Source of the DNA: Rubricoccus marinus
GTDB lineage: Bacteria; Bacteroidota; Rhodothermia; Rhodothermales; Rubricoccaceae
Reading direction: 5' to 3'
Assembly (NCBI RefSeq): GCF_002257665.1
Contig: NZ_MQWB01000001.1
Location: 1,156,540-1,215,980 of the forward strand
Length of the DNA stretch: 59,441 bases
Part shown: positions 24,851 through 33,506 of the stretch, piece after piece
How positions within the stretch are numbered: the first letter of the stretch is position 1
Layout: every line of letters begins with the position of its first letter
Notes under the pieces: generated by a model
The model's input: only the letters and a program-made list of their open reading frames with translations
Databases searched by the model: none
Told to the model about the DNA's origin: nothing
Translations under genes and position numbers: made by a program

Positions 24851-26044
24851 TCAGCCCTGAAGCCGGAGCGTGCCGTCGGGCTCGAATCGGATGTCATCGG
24901 TGCAGGCGAGCGGTGTTGTCTCTTCCTGGTTCTCTGCGCGGTTGCGCCCGTGACGCCCTGCCGCGCGGCTGATCGTGTTGAGGGTCGTCGTGATGGCGGC
25001 AATGCCGAACGGATCGGCAAAGACTCGCAAGAGGCTGCTCGGGCCCCCCGTGATGTCCGCGATGTGGAGGGTGAGCGCCCCGCCGTCGCACAGGGCCACC
25101 ACCTTAAAGGTGATGTCCACGTCGTTCATGCGCCGCACACTCCCGCTGGTGTTGAGGTCCGCTTTCGCGGTCACCATATTGAGCAGCGTGGCATGGCGCC
25201 GCATTGAAAGGTGCTGTGGACCGCGCCTACGCCCCCACTTGTACGGATCCAGGGGTTGGCCTGTCGCGATGAGGTGGCCCATCGAGGCTTCCAGCATGGA
25301 GCGAAGCGTCTCTCCGGGGATGACCTCAGGCATCATCGGGATGGTGACGCGCGCGCCGTCCAGGTTCCACGAGGGCGATGCGCGCAGGTCTTCATCCGTC
25401 GCGACGACCAGCGAGGGCGTAGACGCGCGGTCGTTGCGCAGCCACGTCGGCTCCAGTTCTTGGTCGTAGATGTGGAGCGCCTCGCTCCAACTCCCGGTCG
25501 AGTTGACGACCAGCGCCACGCGATCGATGCACCAGTCGTCTGTGCTGTTGGTGCCGAACTCGATGCGCGAGATGTCGCGGACGGTCGAAATCCCTGGCAT
25601 CATGATCTCGTAGGTCTCCATCGCTCCACGCCTGCGGTCGTCCCCGCCGCGGTCTATCCAGAACCGTGTGGCGTCGTCGGATGCCGTCGCAACGGCAGCG
25701 CCTCCGGTACTAGTTCCCGGCGCCGAGGTGGCGTTGCCTCTGCGGTCCTCTGGCGAGTGGAGGCGCACCCAAACCTCGCCCTCGGTCCCGCCGCCCTCCA
25801 CGTTGCAGGTGTGGACGCGGATCTGCGTGCGCCAGACCGGCACACGGTCCAGAAGGGCCTGGGGCGAGAGCGGGGCGAGCGTCGCCGTCTGAATCTGAAC
25901 GGGCGCGACGCGAGGCGACGGCTCGGGAATGGGCTGCGTGGGGCGGGTCGGGATCGGGCTCGGCCTCCGTACGTCGGGGAGCGGGCGGATCTGTGCGGCA
26001 GACGCCAGAGGCCAGAGGACGAGCAGTAGGAGAGCGTATCGCAT
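24851..26044 (-). CDS. Secreted protein, possible PLAT/LH2-like domain
   Basis: 397 residues with a short signal peptide (MRYALLLLVLWPLASAAQ). A Pro-rich linker follows, then residues about 70-180 with the pattern of a PLAT domain: TQIRVHTCNVEGGGTEGEVWVRL, TRFWIDRGGDD and DISRIEFGTNSTDDWCIDRVALVVN, the last being very close to the usual PLAT ending. The C-terminal half (180-397) is unrecognised. A minus-strand TTGACG at 26114-26109 may be part of a promoter. Only two decamers fall in this gene, both near its start. A role in lipid or protein binding in the periplasm is a guess from the domain. Confidence 0.6.
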   Translation of the reverse strand: MRYALLLLVLWPLASAAQIRPLPDVRRPSPIPTRPTQPIPEPSPRVAPVQIQTATLAPLSPQALLDRVPVWRTQIRVHTCNVEGGGTEGEVWVRLHSPEDRRGNATSAPGTSTGGAAVATASDDATRFWIDRGGDDRRRGAMETYEIMMPGISTVRDISRIEFGTNSTDDWCIDRVALVVNSTGSWSEALHIYDQELEPTWLRNDRASTPSLVVATDEDLRASPSWNLDGARVTIPMMPEVIPGETLRSMLEASMGHLIATGQPLDPYKWGRRRGPQHLSMRRHATLLNMVTAKADLNTSGSVRRMNDVDITFKVVALCDGGALTLHIADITGGPSSLLRVFADPFGIAAITTTLNTISRAAGRHGRNRAENQEETTPLACTDDIRFEPDGTLRLQG

Positions 26045-26169
26045 GGCGGCGTCGGGCTGAGGAGGGGGAGGCAGACTGCCTCTACCTACCGGACTTCTCC
26101 CGACATACCGTCAAGGCGCGACGACTCTTCCGCCGCCCGTGGTGGCCTGCGTCGCCAGAGGCCCGCACG

Positions 26170-26231
26170 AAAAACGCCCCGGCTGCACGGGGCAACCGGG
26201 GCGCGGGCCTCTGGCGGTTTCGCCAGAGGCC
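26170..26231 (-). terminator. Double hairpin terminator of dnaK
   Basis: Past the dnaK stop (minus strand) come first a decamer pair (26206-26216 and 26221-26231, 11-base perfect stem, 4-base loop) and then a second hairpin with arms 26196-26202 and 26176-26182, followed by GTTTTTCG. The second is a standard intrinsic terminator; the first is an added decamer hairpin. Confidence 0.88.
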
Positions 26232-26247
26232 GAAGCGTCAGGAGACG

Positions 26248-28173
26248 TTATGCGGTCTCGTCGCCTTCGTCCACGACTTCGAAGTCGGCGTCCTGGACCG
26301 TGTCGCCGTTGGCGTCGGCCACAGGCTCACCGTCCGCAGCGGGGGCGCCGTCGCCTCCGGCCTCGGCCTGCTGGGCGCGGTAGAGGTCCTCGCTCGCAGC
26401 GCTCCACGCGGCGTTGAGCTGCTCAATCGCGGAGTCGATCTCGTCCACGTTCTGAGCCTTCTGGACTTCCTTGAGGCGCTCCAAGCCACCCTGGATGGCT
26501 GCCCGCTTCTCGTCTGGGAGCTTGTCGCCGTACTCGGCGAGGTTCTTCTCCGACGAAAAGATGAGGCTATCCGCTTGGTTGAGCTTGTCCACGCTCTCCT
26601 TTTTGCGGGCGTCCTCGGCAGCGTTCTCGCGAGCGGCCTTCCGCATGCGCTCGATCTCCTCCTCGGTCAGACCAGAAGAGGCCTCAATGCGGATGGACTG
26701 CTCCTTGCCCGTCGCCTTGTCCTTCGCGCTGACGCTCAGGATGCCGTCGGCGTCGATGTCGAAGGTGACTTCAACCTGGGGCAGACCGCGCGGGGCGGGG
26801 GGGATCCCGTCGAGGTGGAAGCGGCCGATCGTGCGGTTGTCGATCGCCATCGGGCGGTCACCCTGCAGGACGTGGATCTCAACGCTCGGCTGGTTGTCGC
26901 TTGCGGTGGAGAACGTCTCCGACTTCCGCGTCGGGATGGTCGTGTTGGCGGGGATCAGCGCGGTCATGACCGCGCCGAGCGTTTCGATGCCGAGGTTGAG
27001 CGGCGTGACATCGAGCAGGAGCACGTCCTTGACGTCGCCTGAGAGGACGCCGCCCTGAATGGACGCGCCGACTGCGACGACCTCGTCCGGGTTGACGCTC
27101 TTGTTCGGCGCCTTGCCGAAGAACTCCTGCACGACCTCCTGAATCTTCGGGATCCGCGAGGAGCCGCCGACAAGGATGATCTCGTCGATGTCGCTCTTGC
27201 TGAGTCCGGCGTCCTCCAGAGCCTTCTTCATCGGCGGGATGGTGCGCTGCACCAAGTCGTCCACCAACTGCTCGAACTTGGAGCGGGAGAGGTCCAGCGT
27301 GAGGTGCTTCGGGCCGTCCTGGGTTGCCGTGATGAACGGCAGGTTGACCGTCGTGGAGGCCGCGCTGGAGAGCTCGATCTTGGCCTTCTCGGCCGCCTCC
27401 TTCAGGCGCTGAAGCGCCATCGGGTCCTGGCGGAGGTCGATGCCTTCCTGGGACTTGAACTCGTCCGCGATGTAATCGATGAGGCGCTGGTCGAAGTCGT
27501 CGCCGCCAAGGTGCGTGTCACCGTTGGTGGACTTGACCTCGAACACGCCGTCGCCGAGTTCGAGAATGGAGATGTCGTAGGTGCCGCCGCCAAGGTCGTA
27601 GACCGCAATCGTGGAGTCGGCTTCGTCCTTCTTGTCCAGGCCGTAGGCGAGAGCAGCGGCGGTCGGCTCGTTGAGGATGCGCTTCACGTCGAGGCCAGCA
27701 ATCTGACCGGCCTCCTTGGTCGCCTTGCGCTGCGCGTCGTTGAAGTATGCCGGGACCGTGATGACGGCCTCGGTCACGCGCTCGCCGAGGTAATCCTCTG
27801 CGGTCTGCTTCAGCTTGCCGAGGATCATCGCCGAGATCTCCTGCGGCGTGTACAGCTTGTCGTCAATAGAGATGCGGGCCGTTCCACCTTCGCCCTTGGA
27901 GACCGTGTATGGGACGGTCTTCAGCTCGGAGCTCACCTCGTCGAAGCCACGGCCCATGAAGCGCTTGGCCGAGAAGATGGTGTTCTGCGGGTTGGTGATC
28001 GCCTGCCGCTTGGCGGGGGCGCCCACGAGGCGCTCGCCGTCTTTTTTGAATGCTACGACGGAGGGCGTCGTCCGGCCGCCCTCCGCGTTGGGGATGACGA
28101 CGGGCTCGTCGCCTTCCATCACGGCGACGACGGAGTTCGTCGTGCCGAGGTCGATGCCGATAATCTTGCTCAT
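26248..28173 (-). CDS. dnaK: Chaperone DnaK (Hsp70)
   Basis: 641 residues, full length. The ATPase domain begins [19 protein letters not shown] with the phosphate-1 loop, followed by [34 protein letters not shown] and [13 protein letters not shown]. The substrate domain contains [16 protein letters not shown] and [19 protein letters not shown], and the C-terminus ends in the acidic VVDEGDETA. It binds exposed hydrophobic segments of unfolded proteins with DnaJ and GrpE, neither of which is present here. There is no decamer in 1.9 kb, unlike most genes in this window. I saw no CIRCE or clear heat-shock promoter in the 204 bases upstream, which hold two decamers. Confidence 0.99.
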   Translation of the reverse strand: MSKIIGIDLGTTNSVVAVMEGDEPVVIPNAEGGRTTPSVVAFKKDGERLVGAPAKRQAITNPQNTIFSAKRFMGRGFDEVSSELKTVPYTVSKGEGGTARISIDDKLYTPQEISAMILGKLKQTAEDYLGERVTEAVITVPAYFNDAQRKATKEAGQIAGLDVKRILNEPTAAALAYGLDKKDEADSTIAVYDLGGGTYDISILELGDGVFEVKSTNGDTHLGGDDFDQRLIDYIADEFKSQEGIDLRQDPMALQRLKEAAEKAKIELSSAASTTVNLPFITATQDGPKHLTLDLSRSKFEQLVDDLVQRTIPPMKKALEDAGLSKSDIDEIILVGGSSRIPKIQEVVQEFFGKAPNKSVNPDEVVAVGASIQGGVLSGDVKDVLLLDVTPLNLGIETLGAVMTALIPANTTIPTRKSETFSTASDNQPSVEIHVLQGDRPMAIDNRTIGRFHLDGIPPAPRGLPQVEVTFDIDADGILSVSAKDKATGKEQSIRIEASSGLTEEEIERMRKAARENAAEDARKKESVDKLNQADSLIFSSEKNLAEYGDKLPDEKRAAIQGGLERLKEVQKAQNVDEIDSAIEQLNAAWSAASEDLYRAQQAEAGGDGAPAADGEPVADANGDTVQDADFEVVDEGDETA

Positions 28174-28377
28174 CTTGGGAAGAGAAATCTGGGTTGGGAG
28201 GTGGTGTGGCTACGCAATCGCTGGCGGGAGGATCCGCGCGCCAGAGGCTGGCAGCGTGTCAGTCGTGCGAAGACGTGCAAGCGCCGTGCCACGTCCGTTA
28301 TTGCAACGAGTCCTCACACTCGCCTCTGGCGCTACCTTTGCGCCCCGCACCGCCCCCCGAGGTCCCATCCCCGGCCT

Positions 28378-29004
28378 GTGAAGCACGTCCCCAACGCCCT
28401 CACCATCGGTCGCATCCTGGTCGCGCCGCTCAGCCTGTACCTGCTGTGGACGGGCACGTTCTGGGGGCAGTTTAGCGGTACGACTCTTTTCATCCTTGCC
28501 GCCATCACCGATTGGCTGGATGGGAATCTGGCGCGGAAGTACGGCGTCGGCTCGCGGCTGGGGCAGTTTCTGGATCCTCTGGCGGACAAGATCCTCGTTC
28601 TGGGGGCTTTCCTGCTCGTGCCGTTCCTGGCGCCGCTGGATGCCAGCCTGACACGGCCGCTGGGAGCGTGGCTGCCGTGGCTCGCCATCGGCGCCATCGC
28701 AGCGCGTGACGTCGGCGTGACGTGGCTCCGGTCGGTGTACGAGCGGCGCAACCGGCCACTCCGCACGCTGAGCGCAGCGAAGTGGAAAACGGCGTGGCAG
28801 CTCACGTTCCTGATCTCCGTCTTCGTGTTCCTGACGGCCTCTCACGGCCGCGACCTGGACGGCTTCTTCGGAGGGCTCTTCCGGTTTACCTACGCCACGT
28901 TGACGAGCATCGGGCCGCTGATCTTTCTCCTCGTGACGTCTGCGATCACTGTGTACACGGGCGTGCTGTACTTCACCGGTAGGGAGGAGTCGGACTTGGT
29001 GTAG
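28378..29004 (+). CDS. pgsA: CDP-diacylglycerol-glycerol-3-phosphate 3-phosphatidyltransferase
   Basis: 208 residues from GTG at 28378; the following KHVPNALTIGRI is the family N-terminus. The CDP-alcohol phosphotransferase motif D-G-x2-A-R-x8-G-x3-D-x3-D is intact as DGNLARKYGVGSRLGQFLDPLAD, split over about residues 48-70. Five or six membrane helices follow, with ARDVGVTWLRSVYERRNRPL in the middle as in PgsA. It makes phosphatidylglycerol phosphate at the inner membrane. It is divergent from dnaK and convergent with the lipoprotein gene at 29076. A phosphatidylinositol-type CDP-alcohol transferase is less likely from these motifs. Confidence 0.9.
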   Translation: MKHVPNALTIGRILVAPLSLYLLWTGTFWGQFSGTTLFILAAITDWLDGNLARKYGVGSRLGQFLDPLADKILVLGAFLLVPFLAPLDASLTRPLGAWLPWLAIGAIAARDVGVTWLRSVYERRNRPLRTLSAAKWKTAWQLTFLISVFVFLTASHGRDLDGFFGGLFRFTYATLTSIGPLIFLLVTSAITVYTGVLYFTGREESDLV

Positions 29005-29057
29005 GGCCAGTGGGGAGGGGCCAGTAGTGAGTGGTAGTCTGGACCCCAACACAGATG

Positions 29058-29075
29058 GCCTCTGGCGCCAGAGGC
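29058..29075. repeat. 18-base decamer palindrome between convergent genes
   Basis: Perfect palindrome directly adjoining the stop codon (29076-29078) of the minus-strand lipoprotein gene, and 53 bases past the pgsA stop. Position and symmetry suit a bidirectional terminator, although no T-run follows. Confidence 0.7.
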
Positions 29076-30488
29076 TTAGCGTACCCGCGTGGTGCAGCTC
29101 ACCTCGCCAGAGGTCACCCGGATGGTATCGCCGGGCTTCCAGTCCGTCTCGAAGATGTATGCTTCGCGGCCGGGTGCTGACCGCGCGTATTGCTCGGCCG
29201 CGCGCCGCGCCAGAGACGTGACACGTGAGTCCCCGATGGCCGCGATCTCGCGGAAGTCGTCTGCCAGGCACCAGTACACGGCTCGGGCTCGGACGCCTCT
29301 CGGGGAGCCGACGGACTCGGCGCGGTGTCTCGCGAGCGCAAACAAGCTTGGCGCGTGCGTCGCCTGATAGCTCGTGGCCTGTCGGTAGAACGTCGCGGCA
29401 TCGCCGTAGCCTCTGACAGCGCGGGCGTACGCGAACTCGGCACGCTCGGCGCCAGAGGCTGCGTTGGTCAGCGCGCGGTCGTAATAGGCCTCTGCTTGCT
29501 CGTGGTCGCCGCGGGTCCACGAGCGCACGAAGAGCGCGTAGAGTTGTGTGGGATCAGCGATGTCAGTTGTCACGCAGTCCAAGAGCCGGTCCACGACGGC
29601 GTCGGGCTCACCGCCTGCTTCGGCTACCTGCTCTGGAAGCCGCGAGGCCGTGCCGATCAGCGTGCGGACATCGGCGGCTGGCTCGCAGTCATCGTAGTCG
29701 CCTCTGGCGAACGCGGCGAGGAGCGGCTCCAACGATGACACGGACGGCGTGGCTGCAACCGGGGTGCGAATCACCACCGCAAGCTGACGCAGGTAGTCGG
29801 CATACGCCGAGTCGTCCATGGGCTCAGCCAGAGCCTCCAAGAAGCTCGCATGGGCCTCTGGCGCCTCGATGAACTCGCCAGAGGCCGTTGCGAGGCGGCG
29901 CAGGTACCAATCGTCCAGGCTGTCCGGTTGCGCGTCGAAGGCGCGTCTCAGGGCGGCGAACTCGCGCTCGGGCGCGTCCGGGTACGCATCCGCGTGGGTG
30001 ATGAAGAAGAGGCTCTCGCGGAGGTCGCGTGTCCACGTCTCGGGCTCGGCGCCAGAGGCGCGGAACGCTCGGAGACCTCTGGCGCGCAGTGCAAGTGCGG
30101 AGTCCAGCCGGGAGCGGCGGTCTCCTTCGTCCGCGAAGTGCTCGTAGACGGTGGCGAGCCGCTCGAACGCACGGTCATCGGGCTCCCCGCCTGTGTACAG
30201 TGGCGCCTTGTCGACGAGCCACCGGAGGTAGACCGCTGCACCGCAGTAGGCATCGCGGCGGGTCTCAGGAGCCGAGTCCGCGTTCGCGTTGCGGTAGTAC
30301 TCCGCGGCGAGGCTGTAATTCTGACGCTCGCTCTGCAAGGGCTGGTAGGCGGCCTCGGGGCACAACTCGCCCTCCGTTGCTAGCGCCACCGCCGCTGAGG
30401 CCACTGGCGCCACGTCGGGTGCTGAAGGGGGAGCAGCAGAGCAGGCAGCGAGGGCAAGGAGCGTCGCCAGAGGGAGGTGTGAGCGCAT
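29076..30488 (-). CDS. Lipoprotein with TPR-like repeats, paralogue A
   Basis: 470 residues from ATG at 30488, giving the leader MRSHLPLATLLALAAC with a lipobox (Cys16). Mature part is helical with TPR-like units (RQNYSLAAEYYRNANA, DPTQLYALFVRSWTRGDHEQAEAYYDRALTNA, SYQATHAPSLFALARHRAES) and ends VSCTTRVR. The gene at 30661 encodes a paralogue of nearly the same length and the same ending, about 40 percent identical by eye. This copy carries eight or so decamers, whereas the paralogue has only about one. Where both align without gaps, decamer codons replace unrelated codons of the other copy. Function unknown; such lipoproteins may act as scaffolds in the envelope. Confidence 0.72.
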   Translation of the reverse strand: MRSHLPLATLLALAACSAAPPSAPDVAPVASAAVALATEGELCPEAAYQPLQSERQNYSLAAEYYRNANADSAPETRRDAYCGAAVYLRWLVDKAPLYTGGEPDDRAFERLATVYEHFADEGDRRSRLDSALALRARGLRAFRASGAEPETWTRDLRESLFFITHADAYPDAPEREFAALRRAFDAQPDSLDDWYLRRLATASGEFIEAPEAHASFLEALAEPMDDSAYADYLRQLAVVIRTPVAATPSVSSLEPLLAAFARGDYDDCEPAADVRTLIGTASRLPEQVAEAGGEPDAVVDRLLDCVTTDIADPTQLYALFVRSWTRGDHEQAEAYYDRALTNAASGAERAEFAYARAVRGYGDAATFYRQATSYQATHAPSLFALARHRAESVGSPRGVRARAVYWCLADDFREIAAIGDSRVTSLARRAAEQYARSAPGREAYIFETDWKPGDTIRVTSGEVSCTTRVR

Positions 30489-30582
30489 GGTCAGTTGCAG
30501 GCCGTTGCTCGGAGACCGCCAGAGGCTCGAAACGTTGCTCTCCTTGGAAGCCCCTGCCCGATCTCGCGCTGCCTGACCTTGC

Positions 30583-30642
30583 AAAAAAGCGGCCGCCCCC
30601 GAGGTGGGAGCGGCCGCAGTCGCCAGAGGCAGGCCTCTGGCG
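30583..30642 (-). terminator. Terminator pair downstream of lipoprotein paralogue B
   Basis: After the stop at 30661 (minus strand) there is first a decamer pair (30621-30630 and 30633-30642, 10-base stem with only 2 bases between) and then GCGGCCGC arms (30610-30617 and 30589-30596) followed by TTTTTTG. The second is a clear intrinsic terminator. Confidence 0.85.
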
Positions 30643-30660
30643 GAGTGCGAGACGCGAGAC

Positions 30661-32127
30661 TTAGCGCACGCGCGTCGTGCAGGAGACCGAGCCGGAAGAG
30701 GCGCGGATGCTCTGACCGGGCGACCACCCCTTGAAGAAGTAGTCATCGCGGCTTGGGCCAGCGCGGTTATAGCCCGCAGCCGTCCGGCGCGCAGCACTGG
30801 CGACGCGTGGGTCACCCGTTGCGGCGACGTTGCTGAAGCGGTCTGCGAGGCACCAGTATGCGGCGCGGCCGTCTACGCTGCCTGGGCGGCCGATGCCGCT
30901 GGCGTAATCACGGGCCTGCGCGAACAGCGTCGGGCCGTGGTTGGGCTGGTAGGAGAGGGCCTGCGCGTAGAGCGACGACTTGCTCCCGGCGCCAGCGGCG
31001 GCGCGGGAGTAGTAGAAGTCCGCACGCTGCGCGTTATTGGCGGCCTTCGCGATGGCCTGGTTGAAGTAGTCCTCAGCCTGCGTGCGGTCACCGCGACGGT
31101 AGGAGCGGCGGAACAGCGCGTACAGCTGGCTCGCGCTCAGCTGATCGATGCTGCCTGCGACGATCTCGTCGAAGTACGTGTCCTGGATCGCGTCCGGGTC
31201 GCCGCCGGCCTCGGTGATGAGGTCGGGGAGCTGGTTGGCCGTGCCGAAGATGGTGCGGCGCTCAGACTCGGTGAGGGACTGCGGGTCGGCCTGGTACTTC
31301 GCCACGAGGTCCGCGACGGCGTCCGGCGTCACGCCCTGGGACGGATCGGCTGGCGGCGTGCGCGAGAACTCGACGAGCTGCGCGATGTAGGTCTGCGTGC
31401 TCGCGTCGTCGAAGCTCGGGGCGAGCGTCTCGAGGTAGTCGGCGCGCTCCATCGGGTCCTCAATCACCTCGGCGGAGATGTTGACGAGCTGCTGGAGGTA
31501 CCAGTCGTCCAGGCTGTCCGGCTGCGCTTCGAACGCGCGGTTGAACGCGGCGTACTGGCGCTGGCTGGCGTCCTCGTACACGTCAGCGTAGGAGTAGAAG
31601 AAGTAGCCCTCGCGCAGGTCGCGCGTGTACTGGTCAAAGCTGACGCCAGCGGCCTCCATGGCGGCTTCGCCGCGGGCGCGCATTGCGAGCGACTCGTCCA
31701 GGAATTCCTTCTTCTTGGCCTCGTCCTCTACCTGCGTGGAGTAGAACTCGTACACATTGGCGAGGCGGAGGAAGTTGCGGTCGTCCGGGTCGCCGCCGGT
31801 GAACAGCGGGTCGTTCTCAACGAGCCACGTGAGGTAGACCTCGGACGCGCAGAAGGCGTCCAAGCGGGCGTCAATGTTCTCTTCCTCCGCGGAGTTCGCG
31901 TTGCGGTAGTACTCCGCTGCAAGGCTGAAATTCTGCCGCGTGCTCTCCAGAGGCGTGTAAAAGTTTTCGGGGCAGACGCCGTTGGCGGCAACCGTCGGCT
32001 CCATCGTGGTAGGCGTGGAGGTGTCGACGACGACGGTGTCGGCGGGCGCAGGCGCGGCGCAGGCGGCGAAGAGCAGCGCCAGCGGCAACGCGAGCAGACC
32101 CAGGGGGCGGGCGGCGGAACGGAGCAT
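30661..32127 (-). CDS. Lipoprotein with TPR-like repeats, paralogue B
   Basis: 488 residues. The leader MLRSAARPLGLLALPLALLFAAC ends in a lipobox. The mature chain parallels paralogue A (RQNFSLAAEYYRNANS, SRTQAEDYFNQAIAKAANNAQRADFYYSRA-like units, AQPDSLDDWYLQQLV, final VSCTTRVR). The conserved C-terminal Cys-Thr-Thr-Arg-Val-Arg suggests a fixed structural end, perhaps with a disulfide to the Cys in YWCLADRF. Almost free of decamers, unlike its neighbour, which makes the pair a natural experiment on how decamers arise. It follows the FadL-like gene ending at 32163 with a 35-base gap and shares its strand, so co-transcription is likely. Confidence 0.72.
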   Translation of the reverse strand: MLRSAARPLGLLALPLALLFAACAAPAPADTVVVDTSTPTTMEPTVAANGVCPENFYTPLESTRQNFSLAAEYYRNANSAEEENIDARLDAFCASEVYLTWLVENDPLFTGGDPDDRNFLRLANVYEFYSTQVEDEAKKKEFLDESLAMRARGEAAMEAAGVSFDQYTRDLREGYFFYSYADVYEDASQRQYAAFNRAFEAQPDSLDDWYLQQLVNISAEVIEDPMERADYLETLAPSFDDASTQTYIAQLVEFSRTPPADPSQGVTPDAVADLVAKYQADPQSLTESERRTIFGTANQLPDLITEAGGDPDAIQDTYFDEIVAGSIDQLSASQLYALFRRSYRRGDRTQAEDYFNQAIAKAANNAQRADFYYSRAAAGAGSKSSLYAQALSYQPNHGPTLFAQARDYASGIGRPGSVDGRAAYWCLADRFSNVAATGDPRVASAARRTAAGYNRAGPSRDDYFFKGWSPGQSIRASSGSVSCTTRVR

Positions 32128-32162
32128 GAAACGTGTAGGGGTGAGATAACGAGAGAGAGGGA

Positions 32163-33458
32163 CTAGCCGAGGCGGCGGCGGATAAACCAGCGCTCACCGA
32201 AGTTGAACGTGAACGTGCCGCGCCAGAAGCGGTCGCGGACGAGTACGCCCTCCGTCTCCCCTCGGGTCCCGACCTCGAAGCCGAGGTCGACCCGCGCGCC
32301 GGCAACGCGCGTGGGGAGGGAGAGGCCGCCGGTGAGCGCGTACGTCATCACGTCCTGGGCCTCTGGCGACATGAAGCCGGTCTCAGTGTAGGCGCCGAGG
32401 CGATAGTTGACGCGCTGGAAGTAGCTCGCATTGCGCTCGCCGCCGCCGGGCACCCACTCCAAGCCGGCGCCGACGCGCCAGCGGCTGCGCAGGTCCGAGG
32501 CGCCAGAGGCGTCGTAGCCGCCAAAGGCGAAGTCGCTCTCGAAGTCCTGCCAGGGCTCATAGACGACGTCCGTGGCGACGAGGAACTTGGGGCTGTACTG
32601 GTAGGAGATGCCGCCTCTGGCGGTGAGCGGAACGGTAACGTCGCCGTCCGACTGCGTGGAAAGCGTGTCGCGGTCCAGGTTGGCACCGAGAAGGCTGGAG
32701 CGCGAGGCGTTCAGCTTGGTCGGAAGCGTAAAGGCGGCGGAAAGCGTGAGCGCGTCGGCTTCGCGGCCGAGGTTGCGGAGCGAGGCGGCGGCTCCGAACG
32801 TGCCGGTAAAGCCGTACATCCGCGTCGAGAGCGATTCGCGTGTTTCCAAAAACGCCGAGCCGCCTTCGGGAAACTCCGTCCGCTGCAGGTACTCCACCGT
32901 CCCGACAAGCGCCTCCGCGCTCGCGCCGACCGTCAGCACGTCGCCAATGCGAGTACCGATGCCGATGGAGAGCCGCTGCAAACCGCCCTGACCCTCCAGG
33001 TTCGCGCGGTATGGCGTTGGTTCGTCGCCGTCGATGGCGATTTCGCCTTCCTCTGCCGCGCGGTAGTCCACGCGCGAGTACGGGCGGTACGCCAACGTCA
33101 GCCCGGTCCGGCCAGGGTAGAGCGGGATGCCAAGCTGGACAAGCCCGAGGTCCCCTGCGGTCGCCTCCGAAGTCGCGTCAGCAGCGTCGGTCGAGCGCAC
33201 GCCGCGCACGCCGGCCGAGGCCGTAAACGTGGTCAGCGATTGGTCGGCGCCAAGCGCGGGGTTCGCGAGACCGTTATAGATCCCGGAACGGATGGCGACG
33301 CCCGCCAGGCCCATCGCCTCCGCCTGCGAGGTCGAGAAGTCGTACCGCTGCCCGAGGGCGAAGCGGGAGTAGGCGGAGCCGTAGTCGTTCGAGGCCTGCG
33401 CGAGGGCAGGGCCGCTGGCGAGACCGAGGGCGGCGAGAAGGAAAAGAGAGCGGAGCAT
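32163..33458 (-). CDS. Outer-membrane barrel protein, FadL/PorV-like
   Basis: 431 residues with signal peptide MLRSLFLLAALGLASGPALAQ. The start of the mature chain, GSAYSRFALGQRYDFSTSQAEAMGLAGVAIRSGIYNGLANPA, is the N-terminal plug region of OmpP1/FadL-type proteins found widely in this phylum. Barrel strands follow: LTLAYRPYSRVDYR, QRLSIGIGTRIGDVLTVGASAEAL, RWRVGAGLEWVPGG and the final TFTFNFGERWFIRRRLG. A role in transport of hydrophobic compounds, or in type IX secretion like PorV, is possible. Downstream gene is lipoprotein paralogue B; upstream is the DUF4270-like lipoprotein, 48 bases away, all on one strand. Confidence 0.8.
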   Translation of the reverse strand: MLRSLFLLAALGLASGPALAQASNDYGSAYSRFALGQRYDFSTSQAEAMGLAGVAIRSGIYNGLANPALGADQSLTTFTASAGVRGVRSTDAADATSEATAGDLGLVQLGIPLYPGRTGLTLAYRPYSRVDYRAAEEGEIAIDGDEPTPYRANLEGQGGLQRLSIGIGTRIGDVLTVGASAEALVGTVEYLQRTEFPEGGSAFLETRESLSTRMYGFTGTFGAAASLRNLGREADALTLSAAFTLPTKLNASRSSLLGANLDRDTLSTQSDGDVTVPLTARGGISYQYSPKFLVATDVVYEPWQDFESDFAFGGYDASGASDLRSRWRVGAGLEWVPGGGERNASYFQRVNYRLGAYTETGFMSPEAQDVMTYALTGGLSLPTRVAGARVDLGFEVGTRGETEGVLVRDRFWRGTFTFNFGERWFIRRRLG

Positions 33459-33506
33459 CGGAGAGGGCAGCAGTCAGGAGATCAGGTCAGGCGCGAAACG
33501 TTGCTC

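Noticed and set aside
27304-28377. Upstream extension of the pgsA frame to 566 codons
   Set aside because: It is antisense to dnaK; the family N-terminus of PgsA follows the GTG at 28378.
28174-28377. CIRCE element or heat-shock promoter before dnaK
   Set aside because: No TTAGCACTC-n9-GAGTGCTAA-like repeat or convincing sigma32-type boxes could be found in these bases.
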